Assembly (NCBI RefSeq): GCF_007830355.1
Contig: NZ_VLKO01000001.1
Location: 248,001-312,000, forward strand
Reading direction: 5' to 3'
Length of the DNA: 64,000 nucleotides
From: Flavobacterium tiangeerense
GTDB lineage: Bacteria; Bacteroidota; Bacteroidia; Flavobacteriales; Flavobacteriaceae
Shown here: positions 56,866-64,000 of the stretch, in pieces
How positions within the stretch are numbered: the stretch's first letter is position 1
How the letters are laid out: each line of letters starts with the position of its first letter
Made by a program: the position numbers and the translations under genes
The notes under the pieces: model-generated
Database searches by the model: none
Seen by the model: only the letters and a program-made list of their open reading frames with translations
Told to the model about the DNA's origin: nothing

Positions 56866-58227
56866 TTATTTAATAGAACCAATAATATCATATTTAGTAA
56901 TAATATGGTGATTCCCATTTGCTAATTCAACTAAAACAGCTTCGTTTTCTTTTGTGAATAATTTAGAAACCTCTTCAATAGGTGTTCCCTGCTTCACTAT
57001 TGGAAAAGGTTTACCCATAACCTCTTTTATCGGTTTATCAGCTACATTTTTATCAGCAACATAACTTTGAAACAAATCACTTTCGTCAACAGAGCCTACA
57101 AAACCAGTAATGTCAATTACCGGAATTTGAGAAATCTTGTATTTACGCATGCGCTCAATAGCATGTGAAACCAACTCTTCGGTGCGAACAACAATAAGTG
57201 GCTTATCAATATGATCTTTTATAACATCTTCTGCCTTAGTTACTTCTTCTTCTAAAAATCCACGTTCACGCATCCATTCATCATTATACATTTTCCCTAC
57301 GTAACGGCTTCCTGAATCATGAAAAAGCACAACAACTACGTCTTCTGGCTTAAAATGTTCTTTTAATTGAAGCAAACCTTTAATGGCAGCACCTGCCGAG
57401 TTCCCTACAAAAATTCCTTCTTCAAGTGCAATTTTCCGAGTGTAAACTGCCGCATCTTTATCTGTAACTTTTGTAAACCCATCAATAAGGGAAAAATCAA
57501 CATTTTTAGGAAGAATATCTTCCCCTATACCCTCGGTGATATAGGAATAAATTTCGTTTTCATCAAAAATTCCGGTTTCATGATATTTTTTAAATACAGA
57601 TCCGTAAGTATCAATTCCCCAAATTTTGATGTTTGGATTTTGTTCTTTTAAATATTTAGCAGTACCTGATATCGTTCCACCCGTACCAACACCTACCACG
57701 AAATGGGTAATTTTACCGTTAGTTTGTTCCCAAATTTCTGGACCCGTTTGCTCATAATGCGCAATTGCATTAGATGGATTATCGTATTGATTGACATACC
57801 ATGAATTAGGTGTTTCCTCAGCTAGCCGTTTTGAAACTGAGTAATATGATCTTGGATCAGTAGGCTCTACATCAGTAGGACAAACAACAACTTTTGCTCC
57901 TACGGCACGTAGAATATCCATTTTTTCTTTAGATTGTTTATCAGAAATAACACAGATTAATTTGTATCCTTTAATGATAGCAACTAGTGCAAGTCCCATT
58001 CCTGTATTCCCTGAAGTACCTTCAATTATGGTTCCTCCGGGTTGTAATCTACCATCAGCCTCGGCATCTTCAACCATTTTAACTGCCATTCTATCTTTTA
58101 CAGAATTTCCTGGATTAAAAGTTTCTACTTTTGCAAGTACAAGAGCATCCACTTCGGCGGTTACTCTATTTAGTTTTACTAAAGGTGTGTTGCCTATTGT
58201 TCCTAATATATTTTCGGCGTAGCGCAT
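56866..58227 (-). CDS. Cystathionine beta-synthase-like PLP enzyme with tandem CBS domains
   Basis: A 453-residue protein starting at MRYAENILGTIGNTPLVKLN (ATG 58227; the longer frame to 58290 adds a non-family tail). Residues about 1-320 are the fold-type II PLP domain with the Schiff-base Lys44 (NSVKDRMAV), the phosphate loop EGTSGNTGMGL and GVGTGGTISGTAKYL. Residues about 335-450 contain two CBS domains. There is no N-terminal heme segment. It condenses a serine or O-acetylserine derivative with a thiol; the exact reaction (cysteine synthase or cystathionine beta-synthase) cannot be read. Confidence 0.93.
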   Translation of the reverse strand: MRYAENILGTIGNTPLVKLNRVTAEVDALVLAKVETFNPGNSVKDRMAVKMVEDAEADGRLQPGGTIIEGTSGNTGMGLALVAIIKGYKLICVISDKQSKEKMDILRAVGAKVVVCPTDVEPTDPRSYYSVSKRLAEETPNSWYVNQYDNPSNAIAHYEQTGPEIWEQTNGKITHFVVGVGTGGTISGTAKYLKEQNPNIKIWGIDTYGSVFKKYHETGIFDENEIYSYITEGIGEDILPKNVDFSLIDGFTKVTDKDAAVYTRKIALEEGIFVGNSAGAAIKGLLQLKEHFKPEDVVVVLFHDSGSRYVGKMYNDEWMRERGFLEEEVTKAEDVIKDHIDKPLIVVRTEELVSHAIERMRKYKISQIPVIDITGFVGSVDESDLFQSYVADKNVADKPIKEVMGKPFPIVKQGTPIEEVSKLFTKENEAVLVELANGNHHIITKYDIIGSIK

Positions 58228-58270
58228 TTGGTTATAAATTTTAAATGATATATTGTAGTCTATAATGGTG

Positions 58271-58278
58271 CAAAGATA
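58271..58278 (-). promoter_or_regulatory. Possible -7 box of the cystathionine beta-synthase-like gene
   Basis: TATCTTTG (rc of 58271-58278) fits TAnnTTTG and lies 43 bp before the ATG. No TTG at the -33 distance. Confidence 0.45.
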
Positions 58279-58329
58279 ACATTTTTGCAAGTAATATTCT
58301 TGTATAAGACAGATTGCGTTCGTGATAGA

Positions 58330-58385
58330 AGCGGCATCCTTTTCTTGCTTTCTTTAAGCAAGAAAAGATATAGCGCATAGCACGG
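58330..58385. repeat. Hairpin repeat related to the long direct repeats
   Basis: On the minus strand this reads a tatcttttcttgctt stem, loop, and aaggatgccgct, matching the core of the repeats at 144-410 and 1525-1797. The 12-bp stem (58339-58350 with 58356-58367) has a different arm sequence but the same pairing. Only the core is present, not the 215-bp extension. Confidence 0.75.
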
Positions 58386-58410
58386 AAAAACGCCCTAAAG
58401 AAAATTGAAA

Positions 58411-60369
58411 TTAATTGAAAAAGTTCCAGATTAAACCAAAACGAATTGTGAAATCACGAGATGGATTATTAGGTGAAGCATAAAAATTATTACCCGTAAG
58501 GCTTGAATTAAAATGTTCTGCTTTTAAGTAAATTCTAGTCCTTTGAATTTTGGCATTTATAAAAAAATCTAAATTTGGGTGATTCCCAATTTGTTTCTCG
58601 TTTTGAACAAAAAACTCGCCAATTAACGGGTTGTATTCATTCGCAAAGTAATTTGAAAAATAATTTAACGAAACTCCCGTTTGTAAAAACAATGCATTTT
58701 TGAAGAAATAATTAGAATAATAAATCGTATTTCTTGTTACCACTTCCGGCACGTTTAAAACAAGTTCATCTTGTGTTGTTTTTTGAAATAAAACAGTATT
58801 GTCAAGAGCAAAATTACCAAAACTAATTTCTTTACTTAACTTTAAAGAAGCATAATTTATAGTTCCATTATACTGAGCAGGTGTCACAATTTGAGTCCGA
58901 ACACTTTTTTGCTGGTTGTTTGCAATGTTAGCAAAGTATAAATAATCATTAAGTATGGTATATTGAAAATCAATTTCAACCCAAGGAGAAACTACATTAG
59001 CATTTATTCTATTGATTTTTTCATTTTTAAAATCATTAGACCAGTTGTACTGTATATAACTACTTTGGTATAAGTTATAATTATTATTTGGCAACTTATT
59101 CAAATTTTGATATTGTAAAGACAGTTGAAAATCTTCATTAAAATTAAATATAAAATTTGCATCTAGATTTGATAAAGATTGCGGTGTTATGGATCGTTGA
59201 TACGAGAAATCACCAGAGATTTTTTTTTGATAAAAAGCGTATTTACCTGATATGGTATTAATATCTTGACTTAAGGAATTAGGAATATTAGTTTGATTGT
59301 TAAAAATTAAAATCCTATTGTAATACGAATTTGATCTAAAATCATCAATAAAAAAATAAAACTTACCCAATAAACTGTTTTCTAACGTCACCCCTACTTT
59401 ATTGTACAATTTATTATAGCGGGTTTGGTCGTTTATATTGGAATTAATAAACGAATCACCAAAACGTTCAACAGCTGAAGAACCTACCGTTGAGGGAACT
59501 GTACGCTGATTGTATTCGAAAAATCTATTCTCATAATTAACTTGATGCGAAACATACAAATTTGTATTCCCTTTTTCCGGATTTATTCTAAAATTATGAT
59601 CCAGAAAAACTCTTTTCCCTTTTAGGAAAGACTTTGCATCTGTAAAATACACTTCAAACCGCTGTCTATTATTAAAGCTTGTGTTTTCACTTTCAAAATC
59701 TTCAATAGTAGTAATGCCACCATTCTCTTCATTTAAAATGTCTTGAAAAGTGTAATGCGCCTTTGCAAAATAACGCTTGTTCTTTGTATTATAGCTAGTA
59801 GTAAACCTAAAATTACCCGTACTAGATAATTGGTTCAGATATTCCCCCTCAGACCGAAGTCCCTTATATGCAATAGAAAAATTAAGATTTTCTGACGTAT
59901 TCAGAGTAATAAAAGCGTCTACAGATTGACCTCTATTTATGGTAGTTTTAAAATACAACTCGGTAACAGGCGTAGCAACCGAATAATACCGTAAATCCTG
60001 TGCTTCTAAAAAATTAAAATGCTTGGCTTTAAAGCCAAACTCAGGTAATGGGTTGTACTCTCTTAGGCTATACTGTAAGGTATTATATGTTTGCCCATCA
60101 TTTGCAAAAGGAAGTAAACCAAAAATATCTTTTCGAAGATAGTTATGACTATATTCTTTTTGAATGGTCAAAGAAGTGTCTATATAAGTAGTGTCGTTAT
60201 CAATCGTGATTACTTTATAAAGATCAATTGATGCTATTTTTTCTTTTTTCGATTTGATAGGTTCCGTACTTTTATATGCATCAACATTACCCATTTTTCC
60301 AAGCTTACGCCCTTGCGAGTAAAACAAAGCTGGCAGTGATAAAAAACAAAACAATAATAATATTCTCAT
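58411..60369 (-). CDS. Putative porin
   Basis: A 652-residue outer-membrane protein with a signal peptide (MRILLLFCFLSLPALFYSQ). It matches the Bacteroidota 'putative porin' family: an N-terminal plug-like region (SHNYLRKDIFGLLPFANDGQ), then about 14-16 amphipathic strands and a C-terminal FTIRFGLIWNFFN ending in an aromatic residue. The substrate is unknown. It is likely monocistronic; the SusD gene upstream is separated by a terminator. Confidence 0.88.
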   Translation of the reverse strand: MRILLLFCFLSLPALFYSQGRKLGKMGNVDAYKSTEPIKSKKEKIASIDLYKVITIDNDTTYIDTSLTIQKEYSHNYLRKDIFGLLPFANDGQTYNTLQYSLREYNPLPEFGFKAKHFNFLEAQDLRYYSVATPVTELYFKTTINRGQSVDAFITLNTSENLNFSIAYKGLRSEGEYLNQLSSTGNFRFTTSYNTKNKRYFAKAHYTFQDILNEENGGITTIEDFESENTSFNNRQRFEVYFTDAKSFLKGKRVFLDHNFRINPEKGNTNLYVSHQVNYENRFFEYNQRTVPSTVGSSAVERFGDSFINSNINDQTRYNKLYNKVGVTLENSLLGKFYFFIDDFRSNSYYNRILIFNNQTNIPNSLSQDINTISGKYAFYQKKISGDFSYQRSITPQSLSNLDANFIFNFNEDFQLSLQYQNLNKLPNNNYNLYQSSYIQYNWSNDFKNEKINRINANVVSPWVEIDFQYTILNDYLYFANIANNQQKSVRTQIVTPAQYNGTINYASLKLSKEISFGNFALDNTVLFQKTTQDELVLNVPEVVTRNTIYYSNYFFKNALFLQTGVSLNYFSNYFANEYNPLIGEFFVQNEKQIGNHPNLDFFINAKIQRTRIYLKAEHFNSSLTGNNFYASPNNPSRDFTIRFGLIWNFFN

Positions 60370-60443
60370 TTGAAAGAAATCTAATTAGTAGATTGTAAAT
60401 ATATTTTATTCCAACAAAGGTAAATGAAAATACTATTTAAAAT

Positions 60444-60470
60444 AAAAAAACCCGCTATAAAGCGGGTTTT
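60444..60470 (-). terminator. Terminator of the SusCD genes
   Basis: 10-bp perfect stem (60447-60456 with 60461-60470), 4-nt loop, T run on the minus strand, 18 bp after the SusD stop. Confidence 0.9.
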
Positions 60471-60487
60471 ACAAAATTATATTTTGA

Positions 60488-61984
60488 TTAATCAATAAAA
60501 GGATTATTCAATGTTTCTTGTTGAGGAATTAAAAAAGATAAACGTGGATCATCAAAAGCAAAACTTTGTCCTTTTAAATAAAGGTGATTGGTTGCTCTTA
60601 CACTTCCTTTTTTATTACGCTTCATCGCTAAATACACTTTACCTTCACCCCACAACTCTCTACGAGTTTGTGTATAAATTTCGTTTTGCAACGCAGTACC
60701 AGTTAAAGCATCAACGTATGCATAATCAGCTGGCGCATTGAAACGGATACTCAACAATTTTTTTAAACTTGTAATCGCTGGACCATCAAAGCCTAACTTA
60801 GCATTTGCCTCAGCGTTCATTAATAAGAACTCATCTGATCTCATGTAGATATAGTCAGTTTCGATTACTCTTTGTCCACCAACTACACGTTTAGGATCAA
60901 AAAATTTACTTGAAGGTCTACCAGATGCAGAAAACTGTGTTCTTCTAATATCGGTCGTAGGGATGGAAAGAAACAAATCTCTATCGATATTTTTAGGATC
61001 TCCAGCCCATGCATAACTATAGGTAAAGAAATCCATTTGTCCCCACCAAGAAATTAAATCAAGATTGATTGCGTTAGTTAAATCAACACCCCACATCCAA
61101 CTAGGAGTATTAACATTATTAAAACCAGAATCAGGATTAGTTAAAGCACCAGTTCCTGAAAGAACTGCAGCAGCTTGACTTTTAGTAGTCAATGGGTAGG
61201 CAGCTAAAATATCATTAGTTAACGAAACTACTTTCCCTAAATCATCAGGAGTTGCACGTGAACTATATACATATGCTAACAATCCTTTAGCAACATTTTT
61301 ATCAATATTAAATTTTGCACTACGAGAATAGCCATCTAAATAAGAAATAGACTCTGTCAAATCTTTAACCATCAAAGCATAAACATCTGCTGTGCTACTC
61401 TTTGGTTGATTTGCTGATTTTGCATCAGTGTATATAGGCAATATCAAAGCGCTAGCATCGTACTTAATTGCATATAATTGAGACAGATAAAAATATCCGT
61501 ATGCACGAAGAGCTTTGGCTTGACCCATAATAAATTTTGCCTCTTGATCTACAGGAACAGCATTAGTGCCTCCTAAAGCGTCTATAACTTGGTTAGCACC
61601 AAAAATAATTCTGTAATAATATCTCCAAGGCTTATAATTTTCATTATTAGCAAAGTTTGGAGTGGCAGTCAATTGCGTTATACCTTGATACCACCCATAA
61701 TTATTTGCCGTATAGGCCATATCAGAGGTTAATAAATCTAAGGTAATGTCAACACCTTTTTGACCAAAATCACTATGATCGCCGGTACCTCCACTTCCAG
61801 TGGTGTACATGGAAGAGTAAACACCCGAAAGTAATGCGTTTAAGACTTTAGGGTTGATTTCTGCAATATCTGCCAACTGTGCATCAGTAGTAGTGGCACC
61901 ATCAGGTAGTGTATCTAAATACTCTGAATCACAAGAGATAAAAAGTGTGGAGACCACTAAACTAAATATTAATATTTTTTTCAT
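60488..61984 (-). CDS. SusD/RagB-family outer-membrane lipoprotein
   Basis: A 498-residue lipoprotein (MKKILIFSLVVSTLFISC, lipidated Cys18). The SusD pattern is visible: PKVLNALLSGVYSSMYT, the TPR-like helices with AKALRAYGYFYLSQLYAIKY, and the C-terminal RSDEFLLMNAEANAKLGF with ELWGEGKVYLAMKRN. It binds oligosaccharide or peptide at the cell surface and hands it to the SusC channel. It follows the SusC gene by 12 bp. No glycoside hydrolase adjoins on this side, so the ligand cannot be inferred. Confidence 0.95.
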   Translation of the reverse strand: MKKILIFSLVVSTLFISCDSEYLDTLPDGATTTDAQLADIAEINPKVLNALLSGVYSSMYTTGSGGTGDHSDFGQKGVDITLDLLTSDMAYTANNYGWYQGITQLTATPNFANNENYKPWRYYYRIIFGANQVIDALGGTNAVPVDQEAKFIMGQAKALRAYGYFYLSQLYAIKYDASALILPIYTDAKSANQPKSSTADVYALMVKDLTESISYLDGYSRSAKFNIDKNVAKGLLAYVYSSRATPDDLGKVVSLTNDILAAYPLTTKSQAAAVLSGTGALTNPDSGFNNVNTPSWMWGVDLTNAINLDLISWWGQMDFFTYSYAWAGDPKNIDRDLFLSIPTTDIRRTQFSASGRPSSKFFDPKRVVGGQRVIETDYIYMRSDEFLLMNAEANAKLGFDGPAITSLKKLLSIRFNAPADYAYVDALTGTALQNEIYTQTRRELWGEGKVYLAMKRNKKGSVRATNHLYLKGQSFAFDDPRLSFLIPQQETLNNPFID

Positions 61985-61996
61985 AATTTAAATTTT

Positions 61997-64000
61997 TTAA
62001 AATTTTACACGTGCTCCAAATGAAACTGTAGAAAGGGGTGAATAACGGTAAGTATCCGAAGAACCTGCCTCACTTGTAGATGGATTAAAACCATTTCTCT
62101 CTGACTTCAACCATAAATTATCTCCAGAAACCCAGAAATTTAAATTGGCTAAACCTATTCTAGAAACAATCTCTTTTGGAAGAGTATAACCTAACTTCAC
62201 GTTATTTAAAGAAATATAGTCTGCTTTTGTAAGGAAACGAGTAGAAGCTGAATTTGCATTCGCATCGTTACCATTTGACAATCTTGGAACATTAGTGATA
62301 TCCCCTGGTTTTTGCCAACGAGCTTGTATGTCCTCGTGCCAGTTATTTGAACCCGCTTGACCAGTACTCATTAAACCAGCGTATGCACCATCATATGAAT
62401 AGCCACCGAAACTATACAATAACTGAACAGATAAATCAAAACTTTTAAAACCTGAGCTAAGATTTAAAGCACCTCTAACCTTAGGCACAGCCGTTTTACC
62501 TACATACTTTACAGCAGCTTGGGCATAAGTCTTAGTTACCGTTTGAGCTATACCGCTTACATTGTTTGGATTAGTCTTAACATATTCTTCCATAGATGTT
62601 ATAAAAGGCTCTGTTGCTGCGTCACGAGCACCATTTGCATTGGCATCGAAATAATACGCATTCCATTGAGCACGACCATCAGTAGGATCTACTCCAGCCC
62701 ATTCTCTCAGATAAAAATCAAATATAGAATGCCCTACTGCTCTACCATAAATACCATCAATATCAATAATTTTTTGTTGATTAGTCGCCGGATCAATAGG
62801 CATACGTGTTAATTTATTTTCAATGATCTCTCCATTCACAGTTACATCCAGGAAGTAATCATTCCCTTTCAGTACGTGTCCTGTTACATCAAATTCTAAA
62901 CCATTATTTACTAAAGCACCATCGTTCACAAAAATTGAAGCATATCCTACTGAAGGACCAACACGTCTGTTAAAGAATAAGTTGTCTGTCACTTTGTTGT
63001 AGTATTCAACATTCACGTCTAAAAACTTACCCAATCTAAATTCAACACCAGTTTGAAACATGTTAGAGGTTTCCCATGTTAAATCAGGATTACCTTTAGA
63101 ATTAAATCCTATCGAGATTTGATCGTTTAAGTTATTAATTGAATAAGAATCATATCCAGAATATAAAGAGGCACCCCCTTGATCACCTATTACACCATAA
63201 CTTGCTTTTAACTTCAAGTATTTCATCCAACTTGAGTCTTGTAAGAATGCTTCATTAGAAACTACCCATCCAGCTCCAACAGCTCCAAAAGTTCCCCATT
63301 TTTCGTTAAGAAATCTTGATGACCCATCTCTCCTAACAGTTCCTGAAAGGTAATAAGTGTCTTTTAAACTATATGACAATTGTCCAAAAAAGCTCTCTAA
63401 AGTGAATCTATCTGTAAAAGAGTCCGAAGGATTACTAACCACAGCATTTCCTAACTCAGTTCCATCAGGATCTAATAAATTATATTTAGATGCCGTCAAA
63501 ACTTTGTTTTCATAATTCGTATTTTCATGAGCTAAGAGCGCATCAATTTTATGATTTCCAAAAACCTTGTTAAATCGCAATAACTTTTGAAAGTTGTAAT
63601 TCAACAATTCCGTATTTTGCTTGTATACTGAACCATTTTGCGAAGCAGAAGGGCCATAAAATGGATTTTCTTGATTTGTATAAGCGTTATTGTAGTATTG
63701 CGCTCCAAATTTAGTTTCAAATTTCAGGAAATTTGTAATTTTAAAATCCAATGAAGTATTAAAATTAAGCTCGTTGCGTTTTGTTTCGTTAGTGCTACGA
63801 ATTGCATCTGAGATTGCATTTGTCAAACCACCAAAACCTCTTGTTTCTCCATAATCATAAATTCCACCGCCATAGATAGGATCTTGTATGATAGCACCTG
63901 AAGCATCACGCTTGAATAATGGATAAATTGCAGGAAGGTTATCTACGAACCAGAAAACGCTTCCCGAATCAGAAGATTGACCATTATTGTTTGTTGTAGA
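61997..64000 (-). CDS. SusC/RagA-family TonB-linked outer-membrane protein (partial)
   Basis: The frame is open to the window edge, so only the C-terminal 667 residues are seen. It is the beta-barrel part of a SusC transporter: LESFFGQLSYSLKDTYYLSG, RRDGSSRFLNEKWGTFGAVG, WETSNMFQTGVEFRLGKFLD and the final strand STVSFGARVKF. The signal peptide, carboxypeptidase-like and plug domains lie outside the window. It imports the ligand captured by the downstream SusD, powered by TonB. Confidence 0.95.
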   Translation of the reverse strand, partial: STTNNNGQSSDSGSVFWFVDNLPAIYPLFKRDASGAIIQDPIYGGGIYDYGETRGFGGLTNAISDAIRSTNETKRNELNFNTSLDFKITNFLKFETKFGAQYYNNAYTNQENPFYGPSASQNGSVYKQNTELLNYNFQKLLRFNKVFGNHKIDALLAHENTNYENKVLTASKYNLLDPDGTELGNAVVSNPSDSFTDRFTLESFFGQLSYSLKDTYYLSGTVRRDGSSRFLNEKWGTFGAVGAGWVVSNEAFLQDSSWMKYLKLKASYGVIGDQGGASLYSGYDSYSINNLNDQISIGFNSKGNPDLTWETSNMFQTGVEFRLGKFLDVNVEYYNKVTDNLFFNRRVGPSVGYASIFVNDGALVNNGLEFDVTGHVLKGNDYFLDVTVNGEIIENKLTRMPIDPATNQQKIIDIDGIYGRAVGHSIFDFYLREWAGVDPTDGRAQWNAYYFDANANGARDAATEPFITSMEEYVKTNPNNVSGIAQTVTKTYAQAAVKYVGKTAVPKVRGALNLSSGFKSFDLSVQLLYSFGGYSYDGAYAGLMSTGQAGSNNWHEDIQARWQKPGDITNVPRLSNGNDANANSASTRFLTKADYISLNNVKLGYTLPKEIVSRIGLANLNFWVSGDNLWLKSERNGFNPSTSEAGSSDTYRYSPLSTVSFGARVKF

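Overview
The window looks like a chromosomal segment of a Bacteroidota bacterium, most likely Flavobacterium or a close relative. The evidence is low GC, a SusC/SusD pair, DUF3467, DUF2851 and putative-porin families, two aconitases in tandem, the gene order rpsU-xerC-hpf-tRNAs-tuf-secE-nusG-rplKAJL-rpoBC, and several TAnnTTTG (-7) / TTG (-33) promoters instead of the proteobacterial type. All family names come from reading the sequence; no database was searched.

Region 1 (1-8800) is accessory DNA. After the first 18 codons of a leftward APC permease come nine rightward genes separated by two families of hairpin-forming repeats. A ~265 bp repeat (144-410 and 1525-1797) precedes each of the first two genes. 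Six copies of a ~110 bp imperfect palindrome (A-F, 3631-8231) each lie 13-26 bp behind a stop codon, and each interval holds one gene. Cargo includes an Mrr-type endonuclease, a secreted protein, an outer-membrane beta-barrel, a one-helix membrane protein, a serine hydrolase lacking its usual tyrosine motif, a CPBP membrane protease and a glycine-zipper protein. The layout resembles a gene-cassette array, but no integrase is in the window. This is the most interesting part.

Region 2 (8800-21000) is a run of mostly unlinked genes: DUF389, a two-lobed retropepsin-like protein, DUF1003, DUF3667, an internally duplicated small protein, a 3-hydroxyisobutyrate dehydrogenase-family reductase, a CDGSH protein, a GT9 glycosyltransferase, a PPOX-family protein and a LysM/NlpC-P60 cell-wall hydrolase. 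A probable decayed gene lies at 18540-18975.

Region 3 (21400-33800) holds two aconitases, a MoxR ATPase, a SurA-like foldase, a lipoprotein alpha-amylase of archaeal (Thermococcales) GH13_7 type, and release factor 3.

Region 4 (33900-49300) is the core information-processing cluster on the minus strand: rpsU, xerC, hpf, tRNA-Thr/Tyr/Thr, tuf, tRNA-Trp, secE, nusG, rplK, rplA, rplJ, rplL, rpoB, rpoC and a DUF3467 gene. Terminators or hairpins sit after rpsU, after tuf, between rplL and rpoB, and between rpoB and rpoC.

Region 5 (49300-64000) holds a split membrane endonuclease/exonuclease/phosphatase-fold protein, an acyl-CoA dehydrogenase, a ComEA-like helix-hairpin-helix protein, an APC transporter, PspC-like and DUF2851 proteins, a DnaQ-type exonuclease, a cystathionine beta-synthase-like enzyme, a putative porin, and a SusD plus a SusC gene cut off by the window edge.
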